Below are positions 51,463-63,387 of a DNA stretch of 64,000 nucleotides, in pieces. Below the pieces are notes generated by a model. The model searched no databases and was not told where the DNA came from. It worked only from the letters and a program-made list of their open reading frames with translations. Within the stretch, counting starts at the first letter, position 1. Each line of letters starts with the position of its first letter. The stretch comes from Shinella sp. UYSO24 (GTDB lineage Bacteria; Pseudomonadota; Alphaproteobacteria; Rhizobiales; Rhizobiaceae). The stretch spans positions 310,001 to 374,000 of the forward strand of contig CABHNZ010000004.1 of NCBI GenBank assembly GCA_902167985.1, written 5' to 3'. The position numbers and the translations under genes were made by a program.

Positions 51463-52425
51463 ATGGATGACCCCATGTCCGCGCCACTCGACATTGACCA
51501 GTTGCATACATTCGTTGCCATCGTCGACACCGGCAGCTTTACCAAGGCTGCAGACCGGGTGTTCAAGACGCAGTCCGCCGTCTCCATGCAGATGCGGCGG
51601 CTGGAAGAGCGGGTCGGAAAGCAGCTCTTCACCAAGGATGGTCGCGGCAACCGGCTGACGGCCGAGGGCGAGAAGCTGCTGAACTATGCGCGGCGGATCA
51701 TCCGGCTGAACAACGAGGCAATCGCCGCCTTCGACGACAACCGTCTGGAAGGCACGATCCGTATCGGCACGCCTGACGATTATGCCGATCGTTACATGCC
51801 GGAGATCATCGGGCGCTTTGCCAAGACGCATCCGAATGTCGAACTCTACATCGTCTGCGAGCCCTCGGTCAGCCTCGGGGAGAAGATGGCGCGTGGCGAA
51901 CTGGATATCGCGCTCGTCACCCACAATCCGCGCCAGCGCGTGTCGGACGTGGTGCGGACCGAGCCGCTCTGCTGGGTGGCATCGGCCAACTATCCGCTGA
52001 AGGACGATGCGCCGGTTCCGCTTGCGGTCGGGCGGCGGGATTGTCCCTGGCGTCAGCTTGCCTCGTCGGCGCTCGATGCGGACGGGCGGGAATATCAGGT
52101 TCTCTTCACCAGCTGGTCGTCCACCGTCATTGCGGCGGCGGTCCTGGCCGGCATGGCGGTATCGGTTCTGCCGGAATCGGCGCTTCGGCCGGGCATGAAG
52201 GTCCTGTCGGCTGCTGACGGTTTCCCTCCCCTGCCGCCGGTGCAGATCGGCCTGATGAAGCGGCCGGGGCTTTCCACCTCGCTGATGACGGCAATCACCG
52301 ATCATATCAGCGCCTGCCTCGACAATATCTCGCCGGCAGCCCTGCCCGATGATCTGGATGGCGACGTCAAATCCTTTGCGCGTGGCCAACGCGGGCGCGC
52401 CAGCCATGCCGTGACCGGCTGGTAG
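51463..52425 (+). CDS. LysR-family transcriptional regulator
   Basis: The 320-residue protein has an N-terminal winged helix (PLDIDQLHTFVAIVDTGSFT, then KAADRVFKTQSAVSMQMRRL) and a periplasmic-binding-type effector domain (GTIRIGTPDDYADRYMPEII). Its overall text resembles the LrhA/LsrB group of rhizobial regulators, which act in oxidative-stress and surface-polysaccharide control; I am not certain of the orthology. The ATG at 51463 or that at 51475 may be used. The frame is intact. It lies directly upstream of the FMN riboswitch. Confidence 0.87.
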   Translation: MDDPMSAPLDIDQLHTFVAIVDTGSFTKAADRVFKTQSAVSMQMRRLEERVGKQLFTKDGRGNRLTAEGEKLLNYARRIIRLNNEAIAAFDDNRLEGTIRIGTPDDYADRYMPEIIGRFAKTHPNVELYIVCEPSVSLGEKMARGELDIALVTHNPRQRVSDVVRTEPLCWVASANYPLKDDAPVPLAVGRRDCPWRQLASSALDADGREYQVLFTSWSSTVIAAAVLAGMAVSVLPESALRPGMKVLSAADGFPPLPPVQIGLMKRPGLSTSLMTAITDHISACLDNISPAALPDDLDGDVKSFARGQRGRASHAVTGW

Positions 52426-52477
52426 ACCTCACGCGTTTGCGCTTGCCATCATCTGCCGCAAGGCGTTACACCCTTTT

Positions 52478-52613
52478 CGTTCTCAGGGCGGGGTGCAATT
52501 CCCCACCGGCGGTATGCGGGTTTCTCCGCGAGCCGCGAGCGCCTTCCACATGAAGGGTCAGCAGATCAGGTGCGATGCCTGAGCCGACGGTATAGTCCGG
52601 ATGGAAGAGAACG
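52478..52613 (+). promoter_or_regulatory. FMN riboswitch (RFN element)
   Basis: The conserved blocks are all present in order: TTCTCAGGGCGGGG at the 5' end, TTCCCCACCGGCGGTAT, GCCGCGAGCG, CAGATCAGGTG, GAGCCGACGGTATAGTCCGG and ATGGAAGAGAACG closing the P1 stem. The 3' end lies about 90 bp before ribH2, so FMN probably blocks transcription or ribosome access of that gene. Confidence 0.96.
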
Positions 52614-52701
52614 GACGGAGATCCGCGTTTTGCCGATGGGTATGTCGCGGTGGAAACGTGCGTGATCGCCTTGGGTGACGTGTCGACCACAAGGAGATTG
52701 C

Positions 52702-53139
52702 ATGACACACACCCGCTTCGCATTCATCAGAGCCAACTGGCATTCCGATATCGTCGACAAGGCGCTTGAAGGCTTTCTCGAGCTTATTCCAAGCGAGAAT
52801 GTCGACGTGTTCGACGTTCCGGGCGCTTTCGAACTTCCGCTGATGGCCCGCGATCTGGCGGCAACCGGCCGTTATGCTGCCGTGGCTGCCGCCGCCCTCG
52901 TCGTCGATGGCGGCATATACCGGCATGATTTCGTCGCCGCCGCAGTCGTCGACGGGCTGATGCGCGCCGGGCTCGATACGGGCGTTCCGGTTCTTTCCGT
53001 ATCGCTGACGCCGCATCATTTTCAGGAGACGGCGCATCATAAGGCAATCTATGCGGCGCATTTCATCGAAAAGGGCCGCGAGGCGGCGCGTGCCGCTCAG
53101 ATGATCGTCGAGACGCGCCGGCGGATTTCGGCCGGCTGA
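52702..53139 (+). CDS. ribH: 6,7-dimethyl-8-ribityllumazine synthase, type II (RibH2)
   Basis: Lumazine synthase condenses the ribityl-amino-uracil with a four-carbon phosphate in the penultimate step of riboflavin synthesis. The 145-residue protein shows FIRANWHSDIVDKALEGF, VFDVPGAFELPLMARDLA and DGGIYRHDFVAAAVVDGLM, with LTPHHF near the C-terminus. This text matches RibH2 of Brucella and rhizobia rather than the canonical RibH. It is the only gene under the FMN riboswitch. AAGGAG precedes the ATG. The frame is intact. Confidence 0.93.
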   Translation: MTHTRFAFIRANWHSDIVDKALEGFLELIPSENVDVFDVPGAFELPLMARDLAATGRYAAVAAAALVVDGGIYRHDFVAAAVVDGLMRAGLDTGVPVLSVSLTPHHFQETAHHKAIYAAHFIEKGREAARAAQMIVETRRRISAG

Positions 53140-53164
53140 TCCAGACCACGAACATCGGCCAACA

Positions 53165-53193
53165 AAAAAGCCGGGGCTCTCACCCCGGCTTTC
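53165..53193. terminator. Bidirectional terminator between ribH2 and katA
   Basis: The stem AAAGCCGGGG/CCCCGGCTTT (53167-53192) with a 6-nt loop is flanked by an A-run on the left, so it can end transcription from both convergent genes. Confidence 0.8.
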
Positions 53194-53213
53194 GTTCGAT
53201 CAGCTACCGAAGC

Positions 53214-54705
53214 TTATTCGGCGGCGGTGGCTTTAGCGCTGATCGTATCGGCTTCATAACCATGCGCGGTCTTCAGCGCGGCGCGGACGCCTGCCTCGTA
53301 ATCCGGATGAACGAGCTTGAAATGGGCAAGCTGGCGCTCGACGATATGGCCGGGCACGCCACCCATAGCAGCTGCGATATTGGAGAAGAGACGCGACTTC
53401 TGGCCTGCATCGAAGAGGTTGAAGAGCGCCGTCACCTGACCGTAATCGTCATTGCCTTCGCGGTGGTTGAAGCGGCCCATCTCGCCGTCGATCTTCAGCG
53501 GCGGTTCCTTGGCCGAGGGCTGCTCGACCGGGCCGTTCACCGAATTGGGCTCGTAATAGGCATCCGGATTGCCCGAGAGAATGCCGCCATAGGTATTCAT
53601 CTGGCCGTCGCGGTTATAGTGATGAACCGGGCATTTAGGCTTGTTGACCGGGATCTGCTCGTAATGGGTGCCAAGGCGATAGCGATGGGCATCCGCATAG
53701 GAGAAGATACGGGCCTGCAGCATCTTGTCCGGCGAATGGCTGATGCCGGGCACGATGTTGGACGGCGAGAAGGCGGCCTGCTCGATTTCGGCGAAATAAT
53801 TGTCGGCATTGCGGTTCAGTTCCATCACGCCGATATCGATCGGCGGGAATTCCGAATGCGGCCAGACCTTCGTCAGGTCGAACGGATTGTAGGAGGTCTT
53901 CTCGGCCTCGGCTTCGGTCATGACCTGAACCTGGACCTTCCACTTCGGGAACTGGCCGTTGTCGATCGTGCCGAACAGGGCTTCCTGATAGCCTTCGCGC
54001 GTCTTGCCGATGATCGTTTCGGCTTCGGCGTTCACATAGTGCTTGTGGCCCTGTTCCGTCTTGAAGTGGAACTTGACCCAGAAGCGTTCGCCCTGATCAT
54101 TCCACAGCGAGTAGGTGTGCGAGCCGTAGCCATTCATGTGCATCGGGTCGACCGGCAGGCCGCGGTCGGACATCAGGATCGTCACCTGATGCAGGCTTTC
54201 CGGCGAGAGCGACCAGAAATCCCACATGGCCGTCGGGGAGCGCATGTTGGTCTTCGGGTGGCGCTTCTGTGTGTGGATGAAATCCGGGAACTTGTAGGGA
54301 TCGCGGACGAAGAAGACCGGCGTGTTGTTGCCGACCAGATCCCAGTTGCCGTCTTCGGTATAGAATTTCAGGGCAAAGCCACGAACGTCGCGCTCATGGT
54401 CGGCAGCGCCCATTTCGCCGGCAACGGTGGAGAAGCGGGCCAGCATCGGGGTCGATGCGCCCGGCTGAAGACACTTGGCCTTGGTGTATTTCGAGATATC
54501 ACCGGTGATGGTGAGCGTGCCGAAGCGCCCCAGCCCTTGGCATGCACGACGCGCTCCGGAATACGCTCGCGGTTCTGGTGGGCCAGCTTCTCGATGAGCT
54601 GGTAATCCTGCAGCATGACACCGCCGCGCGGGCCGGCGGTGATCGAATTCTGGTTGTCCGGCACGGGCGCGCCGCAGTCGTCGTCAGGGTCGGGCGGTCG
54701 GTCAT
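53214..54705 (-). CDS. katA: Monofunctional heme catalase KatA (two breaks)
   Basis: KatA degrades hydrogen peroxide. The protein has about 497 residues after two corrections: one base near 54677 ([18 protein letters not shown]) and one near 54527 ([18 protein letters not shown]). Motifs are the distal His in [11 protein letters not shown], the [20 protein letters not shown] stretch, and the proximal Tyr in [15 protein letters not shown]. It is divergent from oxyR, the usual arrangement in rhizobia, and is probably OxyR-controlled. Confidence 0.92.
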
Positions 54706-54837
54706 GGTCTTCTCCACACGGTTTGAATTGCTGCTGCCCGGAACTTGCGTCCCACCGGGCTCGTCACTGAAATCTGGCACTTGCGCTCGATAATCTCCAA
54801 TCGTATTTTGTAAAAACTTTGATTGGAAAAACTTATC
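54706..54837. promoter_or_regulatory. katA-oxyR divergent control region
   Basis: This 132-bp region must hold both promoters and the OxyR operator. A GATA-type stretch near 54789-54807 (GATAATCTCCAATCGTATT) and the AT-rich TTTTGTAAAAACTTTGATTG are candidate contacts. The exact OxyR footprint cannot be set by eye. Confidence 0.5.
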
Positions 54838-55781
54838 GTGCTTACTCTTCGTCAGATGCGTTACTTCGAGGCGCTGGCCTCCACCCGGCATTTCGGCAGG
54901 GCAGCCCAGATGGTGAATGTCAGTCAGCCGGCGCTCTCCGCCCAGATCATGGAAATGGAGGAGCATCTCGGCACACGGCTCGTCGAGCGTAACCGGTCCG
55001 GCGTCATTCTCACCGCCAAGGGCAGCCAGGTGCTCCAGCGTATCCGCACTATTCTGGCCGAGGTGGAGGGTCTTGTACAAACCGCGCGTGATACGCAGGG
55101 TGTGCTCACCGGCCTCATCCGCATCGGCATCATTCCGACGGTTGCTCCCTATCTCGTCCCTTTGCTCGTGCCTCACCTGCGGGCCAGTTATCCCGATATC
55201 GAGATCGAGCTGAAGGAGGCCGTCACCGACAGACTTATTGCGGATCTTTCCGATGGCAAGCTCGACGCCGTGATTGCGGCGCTGCCGATCGAGGCGGATC
55301 AGCTGGAGACGCGGCTTCTGTTCTCCGACCGGTTTTTCATGGCGATGGCGCAGAACGAGACCGATGTCCTGTCATCGCCGCTGATGGAAAACCAGCTGGA
55401 TACGGAGCGGCTGCTGCTGCTCGAAGAGGGCCATTGCTTGCGCGACCAGGCGCTTGCCGTCTGCGGTGCCGCGCCGAAGCGCAATCTCGTCAATGTGGGG
55501 GCAACCTCGATGACGACGCTTCTGCAGATGGTGTCGCATGACATGGGAATGACGCTGATCCCCGAGATTGCGGTGGAGACCGAAATTGCCCGCAACAACC
55601 TGCGGATCGTACCTTTCGGCCATCCGGCGCCGGCGCGCGAGATCGGCCTCATCTGGCGCCGTTCGGGCGGGCGCGAGGCGGATATGACGGCGCTTTCCGA
55701 TGCCATCGTCGAGTGCCGTCCGACTGCCCACTCGGGCAGAGCAGGTGCCTGTCCGGCCATGGGGCCTTTCCTGCCGCCTAG
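54838..55781 (+). CDS. oxyR: Hydrogen-peroxide sensor OxyR (break near 3' end)
   Basis: This LysR-family regulator has the N-terminal wHTH LRQMRYFEALASTRHFGRAA and the two redox cysteines of OxyR at 200 and 209 (EEGHCLRDQALAVCG), which form a disulfide on oxidation. The GTG at 54838 fits the family; a TTG at 54823 is possible. The observed frame runs on to 56040 into the next gene. A single missing base before about 55720 would end it at TAG 55779-55781 (314 residues, normal length); this end is inferred. Confidence 0.85.
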
Positions 55782-55999
55782 AGGCATCCGACTTACATTG
55801 CCGGGGCTTGATTGCAGGGACTTGATTGCCGGAACAGGGGAGCTGCGCGTCAAAGCCCGCTGTCAAGGCCAGCGGACCCGATGGACGGGCTTGGCGGGCG
55901 AACAAGGGAGGGGTAAGGCTGAAGGTGGCGCATCGGCCGCCTTCCATCCGCACCCGCCGATGCTCTCGCCTTCATTTTCCTGCCGATCACGAGATACCG

Positions 56000-57237
56000 A
56001 TGACAGATGCCGCAGCAAGCCCGGCGATAAGCCTTCCTGAAAGCGACGAACACTGGAAGCGCAATCTGTTCGTCTGCCTCTTCGGCTCGTTTACCACGAT
56101 CATTGCCATGACGCTGCTTCTGCCCTTCCTGCCGCTCTATGTGGAGGAGCTCGGCGTGAAGGATCACGCTGCCATCGTGCAATGGTCCGGCATTGCCTAT
56201 GGCGCCACTTTCTTTGCCGCGGCTTTCGTGGCGCCGATCTGGGGCCGCCTCGGGGATCTCTATGGCCGCAAGCTGATGCTGGTCAGGGCCGCCATCGGCA
56301 TGACGATCGCCATCTCGCTGATGGGCATGGCGCAGACGGTGTGGCAGCTTGTGGCGCTGCGCCTCTTCGTCGGCCTTGCGGGCGGCTATGCGTCGGGCTC
56401 CATGGTGCTGGTTGCCGCGCAGACGCCGAAGGAGCGCTCCGCCTGGGCGCTCGGCACGCTCTCGGCCGGGATCATGGCGGGCAATCTCGTCGGGCCGCTG
56501 ATCGGTGGGCTGCTGCCGCAGCTGATCGGCATCCGCATGACCTTCATGCTGGCTGGCGGGCTGATCTTCATCGCCTTCCTTGCCACGCTCTTCCTGATCC
56601 GCGAAACGAAACGCCCCGGCAAACGCAAGCAGGCGGCCGGCAAAGGCGGTATCGGGGGGCTGACGAACAAGGGGCCGGTCGTCGCCATGCTCGTGACCGG
56701 CATGCTCCTGATGTTCGCCAATATGTCGATCGAGCCGATCATCACGGTTTATGTGGCGCAGCTTGTCAGCGATCAGAGCAATGTCACCTTCGTTGCCGGC
56801 CTCGTCATGTCGGCGGCGGCGCTCGGCAGCGTGCTTTCCGCATCGAGGTTGGGCAAGCTTGCCGACAGGATCGGCTACTGGCCGGTCATCATCGGCACGC
56901 TTGCGATTGCTGCGGTTCTGCTCATCCCGCAGGCTTTCGTCACGGAAAGCTGGCAGCTGATCGCCCTTCGCTTCCTGATGGGGCTGGCGCTCGGTGGGCT
57001 TCTGCCCTGCATCACGGCCGTCATTCGCCACAACGTGCCGGATAGTGCACGGGAAGCATTCTCGGGCTTGCGATCTCGTCGCAATATGTCGGGCAGGTCG
57101 CCGGGCCGGTGGCCGGCGGCTTCGTCGGCGGGCATATCGGCATGCCGGCCGTGTTTATCGGCACCTGCGTGCTGATGGCCGCAGGTGCCCTGTTCTGCCT
57201 CGTGGTTCGCCCCAAGGACGAGACCAGCAAGGCCTGA
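56000..57237 (+). CDS. MFS multidrug efflux transporter (one break)
   Basis: About 412 residues and 12 membrane helices after one G is restored near 57046 (DSAAGSILGLAISSQYVGQV). MFS marks are WGRLGDLYGRKLMLVRAA (motif A) and GPLIGGLLPQ (motif C, antiporters). It resembles the MdtG/TetA drug:H+ antiporter group; substrates are unknown. It lies downstream of oxyR on the same strand and converges on adhP. Confidence 0.87.
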
Positions 57238-57244
57238 GCCCGGA

Positions 57245-58272
57245 TCAGGCGGTCAGATTGAGCACGATGCGCCCGTCGATCCTGCCCTCTTCCATGCGGT
57301 GGAAAATGTCGTTGATGTTTTCCAGCCTGTCCCACGAATAATGCGTGGCAACCTTGCCTTCGCCGGCGAAGACGAGCGCCTCCTCCAGATCCTGCCGGGT
57401 ACCGACGATCGAGCCGCGCACGGTGATGCGCTTCAGGACGGTGTCGAAGACCGGCAGCGAGATGAAGCCCGGCGGCAGGCCGACCAGCGCCATCGTGCCC
57501 TTGGAGCGAAGGAAGCCATAGGCCTGTTCCATGGCCTTGGGCGAGACGGCCGTGACCAGCGCGCCATGCACGCCGCCCGTCGCCTTCTGCACCTGCGCGA
57601 CGGCATCGGCAGCGCGGCCATTGACCGTAACATCGGCCCCGAGCGTCTTTGCCAGGGCCAGCTTTTCATCAAAGATATCGGCGGCGACCACATTCATGCC
57701 CATGGCCTTGGCATATTGAACCGCCAGATGGCCAAGGCGCCTATGCCGGAAATGACGACCCATTCACCGGGCCGCACCTCGGTTTCCTTCAGGCCCTTGT
57801 AGACTGTCACACCGGCGCACAGGACCGGCGCTGCCGGGCCGAAGTCGAGATTATCCGGCAGGCGACCGCAGAAATCCGGATCGGCAAGCCCATATTCCGC
57901 AAAGGTGCCGTTGACCGAGTAGCCGGTATTCTCCTGCGTGGCGCACAGGGTTTCCCAGCCGGTCCGGCAGGGTGTGCAGCAGCCGCAGGCCGTGTGCAGC
58001 CACGGCACGCCGACCCTGTCGCCTTCCTTGATGCGAGTGACACCTGCACCAAGCTTCGCCACATAGCCGACGCCTTCATGGCCGGGAATGAAAGGCGGAC
58101 TGGGCTTGACCGGCCAGTCGCCATTGGCGGCGTGAAGATCCGTATGGCATACGCCTGTCGCTGCATATTTGACGAGGATCTGGCCCGGACCCGGATCGGG
58201 TATCGGCACTTCCTCGATAACAAGCGGCTTTCCAAATTCCCGCACGACGGCGGCCTTCATCGTCGACACCAT
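57245..58272 (-). CDS. adhP: Zinc-dependent alcohol dehydrogenase, AdhP type (one break)
   Basis: About 342 residues after one G is restored near 57740 ([18 protein letters not shown], the NAD-binding motif). Catalytic zinc ligands are in [14 protein letters not shown] and [12 protein letters not shown], and the structural zinc site is [15 protein letters not shown]. The enzyme oxidises primary alcohols or reduces aldehydes with NAD(H). I chose the ATG at 58270-58272, 8 nt after GGAG; the ATG at 58260 is close. Confidence 0.92.
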
Positions 58273-58391
58273 GATGATGCACTCCACACCCGTTTCTGAC
58301 GTGGCGGACCTTTTCGTCCGTCATCGCCATCCTCGGCCCGTGGGAGAAATCATCCTTGACGCATGTCAACGCGCAGAAGAAAGGCGAGTTG

Positions 58392-58808
58392 TCAGTTGAA
58401 GATCATCCAGACGGCGAGCCAGAGCCACATGCCGAGCAGGACGAGAAGGCCGAGAATGAAGGACCAGCGGCGATAGCGCAGGCGCGTTCCGGACAGGTGA
58501 AAGAATGTGTGGGCGTAGCGCGTGACGACGAAGATCCAGCCGAGGATGACCGTGCCGACATTGTCGGCGGTCGTCGCATAGAGCGCGAGGCTTGCGGCAT
58601 GGAAAAGCATCGGCAGTTCGAACTGGTTCTTCAGGTTGTTGTGAACCAGAAGGCTTTCCTTGGGCTCACTCAGGTTTTCGCGAAAGCTCTCCCCGCTATA
58701 GCCACCGGCAAGTGCCTGGGCGCGCTTGCGGCCAAGCTGGATGTAAAGAAAGAAGACGAGCACGACATGCGCGATCATCGGCCAAATCGTTGCGCTGGTG
58801 GAAAGCAT
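58392..58808 (-). CDS. MAPEG family membrane protein
   Basis: The 138-residue protein has about four hydrophobic segments and the MAPEG-type text NNLKNQFELPMLFHAASLAL followed by FVVTRYAHTFFHL. Bacterial members may have glutathione transferase or peroxidase-like activity, but this one is not assigned. GGGGG precedes the ATG at 58806-58808. The longer open frame upstream is not credible. Confidence 0.8.
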   Translation of the reverse strand: MLSTSATIWPMIAHVVLVFFLYIQLGRKRAQALAGGYSGESFRENLSEPKESLLVHNNLKNQFELPMLFHAASLALYATTADNVGTVILGWIFVVTRYAHTFFHLSGTRLRYRRWSFILGLLVLLGMWLWLAVWMIFN

Positions 58809-58969
58809 GGGACCCCCTGATTGATGGCGTCCCTTCCTTACGGCGCACAAACAGGCGGCACAATGGCAGCAACGGAGCGATCCGGCCCTCCTGAGAGCAT
58901 CCCCGGCGCGTTGTGGATTTCCGGACACGGCGAGTGATCTCGGGATCGCAACCATGGCGTCACTCAACG

Positions 58970-58998
58970 AAAAAGGGCCGCGATACGGATCGCGGCCC
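58970..58998 (-). terminator. Rho-independent terminator after guaB
   Basis: A perfect 10-bp stem GGGCCGCGAT (58975-58984)/ATCGCGGCCC (58989-58998) with a 4-nt loop is followed on the minus strand by a T-run (the A-run at 58970-58974). Confidence 0.87.
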
Positions 58999-59031
58999 TC
59001 TTCGGAAATCGGCTCTATGGATGCAAGCAGA

Positions 59032-60523
<1,492 letters not shown>

Positions 60524-60651
60524 GGCCAATTCCTTCAGTTGAATAGGCAGAGTCCCGCGGAAAATGGAGAAAATCCCTATCCGGCGGCTTCTGCATGAAA
60601 TGCTTGGAAGTTGGCGAGGGCTGGTAACACGTTCATGACAGGAAGGGAACA

Positions 60652-60683
60652 TAAAAAACCCGGAGGGCTGCCCCTCCGGGTTT
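60652..60683 (-). terminator. Terminator after the metallo-beta-lactamase-fold gene
   Basis: The stem AAACCCGGAGGG (60656-60667)/CCCTCCGGGTTT (60672-60683) with a 4-nt loop, and a T-run on the minus strand, lies between this gene and guaB. Confidence 0.85.
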
Positions 60684-60714
60684 GCATGGCTTGGAAAAGC
60701 TGTGGTGAAAGGCT

Positions 60715-61704
60715 TCAGATATCGAACTGATAGCTCTTCGGCACGAAGCGGTAGCCGGTCTCCTGCTTTTCCGCAAAACCGACCGCCGGGAATGGCATGT
60801 GATAGCCGAGGAAGGCCACACGGTCGGTTGCGATCATGTCGAAAACCTTCTTGCGGCTGGCCGCCGCCTGGGCCTTGTCCATGTCGAACCGGACTTCCCA
60901 ATCCGGGCGCTGCAGCGACAGGACGTAGTGGTTGGCCGTATCAGCAGTCAGGACGAGGCGCTTGCCCTCGGACTCGACGTTGAAGACCAGATGGCCCGGC
61001 GTATGGCCGGCGGCCGAAATGGCGGTGATGCCGGTTACGACGTCGTTGCCATCTTTCAGGAAGGTCATCTTTTCGACGACGGGCTTCACATTGGCCATGA
61101 CGGCCTTGTGGTTGCCTTCTGCCGGCGTTCCGGCGCGTGCCGTGTCGGTCCAGAAATTGTATTCGGTCTCGCCGGTCACATAACGGGCATTGGCAAAGGC
61201 CGGCTTGCCGCCAGCCATGACGCCGCCGATATGGTCGCCATGAAGATGGGTGAGGACGACGATCGAGATGTCTTCCGGCTTGTAGCCGGCAACGGCCAGA
61301 CCATCCTTCAGTCGGCCGGCACCCATGGCGGCACCCGCCTCGCCGAAACCGGTATCGAACAGGATGACATCCTTGCCGGTATCGATCAGCGCCGGGGTGA
61401 AGCTGTTGACGAACTGGTCGCCGGGCAGGAAGTTCTGCTTCAGGAGGGCCGCCACCGTTTCGGGCGACTGGTTGGTGCCGAAGGTCTCGCCCGGCGCGCC
61501 CGATGCGCGCGCGCCATCCTTGACGACGACGACCTTGAACGTGCCGAGCTTGAATTCGTGAAGGTCGGGCGGATTAACGCTGTCGTTGCTCACTGTCTTC
61601 GTCTCCTGTGCCAATGCCTGGCCCTTGATGATCGCCGGGGCGGCCAGCACCGCGACACCCGCGGTTCCCAGCAACGCCCTGCGCCTGATATTGATAATCG
61701 TCAT
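60715..61704 (-). CDS. Exported metallo-beta-lactamase-fold hydrolase
   Basis: The 329-residue protein has an N-terminal RRRALLGTAGVAVLAAPAI that looks like a twin-arginine export signal, then an MBL fold with LTHLHGDHIGG (HxHxDH at 153-158), a further His in AAGHTPGHLVF and one in FLGYHMPFPA. The family includes lactonases and other hydrolases with a two-metal centre; the substrate is unknown. The ATG at 61702-61704 is chosen because it starts the export signal. It is divergent from the MFS pump gene. Confidence 0.85.
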   Translation of the reverse strand: MTIINIRRRALLGTAGVAVLAAPAIIKGQALAQETKTVSNDSVNPPDLHEFKLGTFKVVVVKDGARASGAPGETFGTNQSPETVAALLKQNFLPGDQFVNSFTPALIDTGKDVILFDTGFGEAGAAMGAGRLKDGLAVAGYKPEDISIVVLTHLHGDHIGGVMAGGKPAFANARYVTGETEYNFWTDTARAGTPAEGNHKAVMANVKPVVEKMTFLKDGNDVVTGITAISAAGHTPGHLVFNVESEGKRLVLTADTANHYVLSLQRPDWEVRFDMDKAQAAASRKKVFDMIATDRVAFLGYHMPFPAVGFAEKQETGYRFVPKSYQFDI

Positions 61705-61918
61705 GCTTACCCTCCTGTCCCTGGCATAGCCATGTCCCTGCGGTTGCGCGATTGCAGCACCGCCGTGCAAGATAACGGCAGGACAACCAATCGGAACGGG
61801 CATTCACGCAGACGTGACGCCAAAATTCCAAAGTTGAGAATCATCAGTTGGCAGGGCCTGCCAACAGGTCTACAGGATCGGCCACGGCCGACTTGCCGAG
61901 CCGATACAGGCCCTCCTC

Positions 61919-63323
61919 ATGAACCGCATCATACCGATGATCCTTGCCGTGGCGCTCTTCATGGAGCAGATGGATTCCACCGTCATCGCCACTGCCCTGC
62001 CCACCATCGCCACCGACCTTTCCGTCAGTCCGATCACGCTGAAACTGGCACTGACCGCCTATATGGTGGCGCTTGCGATGTTCATTCCGATCAGCGGGTG
62101 GATGGCCGACAAGTTCGGCGCCAAGAAGATCTTTCGCGTTGCCATCCTGATCTTCGTCATCGGCTCGATCTGCTGCGCCATCTCCTCGACGCTGCTGGAA
62201 TTCGTGGTGTCGCGCTTCCTGCAGGGGATAGGCGGATCGATGATGACGCCGGTCGGGCGGCTCGTGCTGTTGCGCACCAGCAAGCGCAGCGAGCTCGTTT
62301 CGGCCATGGCGCTGTTCACCATTCCGGCACTTGTCGGCCCGCTCACCGGCCCGCCGATCGGCGGCTTCATCACAACCTATTTCAGCTGGCACTGGATCTT
62401 CATCATCAATGTGCCGATCGGCGTTCTCGGCATCGTTCTGACGACCATCTTCCTGCCCGAGATTGCGCCGACACAGCCGCCGAAGCTCGACTGGAAGGGC
62501 TTTGTGCTGACCTCGATCTCGGCGGCGGGCATCGTCTTCGGGCTTTCCGTGATCGGTCTGCCGGCCTTGCCACCGGTGATCGGCATAGCGGCAACGGCGG
62601 CCGGCGTGATCGCCACCGTCCTTTATATTCGCCACGCCCGCCAGCATCCGGCACCAATCCTCAATCTGCGGATTTTTCAGGATCAGGCATTCGCGCGGCA
62701 GTCGGCGGCGGCACGATGTTCCGCATCTCGACCGGTGCCATTCCCTTCCTGATGCCGCTGATGCTGCAGCTCGGCTTCGGGCTTAACGCATTCCAGTCGG
62801 GCCTCATCACCTTTTCGGGCGCAATCGGCGCGCTGACGGTGAAATTCATCGCAAGGCGGACATTCGCGCTGACCGGCTTCCGCACGACGCTGATCTGGGC
62901 GGCCTCGCTCGGTGCCGTGATGACGGCGGTCAACGGCTTCTTCACGCCGGACACGCCGCATATCCTGATCATCCTGTCGCTGCTTGTCGGCGGGCTTTGC
63001 CGGTCGTTCTTTTTCACCGGCACGAATGCGCTTGCCTATTCGGAGGTCAGCGACCAGCAGGCCAGCCAGGCGACCTCGATGTCATCGGTGTTCCAGCAGG
63101 TCAGCCTTGCCCTCGGCGTCGCGTTTGCCGCCTTCATTCTGGAAATCTCGTCCTTCGTCTCCGGCACGGAACTGACGCTTTCGGATTTCATCTGGCCTTC
63201 TTCCTTGTGGCCGCGATTTCGGTCCTCTCCATCTGGCCGCTGGTCAAGCTGCCGGCCAGCGCCGGTTCAGCCGTATCGGGCCACAGAAGGCCACGCGAAG
63301 CGCAGCCGCAGGCCGGCGAATAA
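61919..63323 (+). CDS. DHA2-type MFS efflux transporter (two breaks)
   Basis: About 468 residues with 14 predicted helices after two C bases are restored, near 62693 (FRAAVGGGTMFRISTGAIPF) and near 63190 (DFHLAFFLVAAISVLSIWPL). Motifs are MEQMDSTVIATALPTIATDL (motif D1-like), GWMADKFGAKKIFR (motif A) and GPLTGPPIGG (motif C), as in EmrB/QacA-type drug:H+ antiporters. No EmrA-like partner is present. The frame ends before a strong hairpin. Confidence 0.87.
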
Positions 63324-63335
63324 GTCTAAAGAAAA

Positions 63336-63370
63336 CAAAAAAGGCGGATGGTGCTCCATCCGCCTTCTTT
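63336..63370. terminator. Bidirectional terminator between the MFS gene and rlmE
   Basis: An 11-bp stem AAGGCGGATGG (63341-63351)/CCATCCGCCTT (63356-63366) with a 4-nt loop has an A-run before and a T-rich run after it, serving the convergent genes. Confidence 0.85.
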
Positions 63371-63387
63371 TGTTTGTGGACCGCTTG

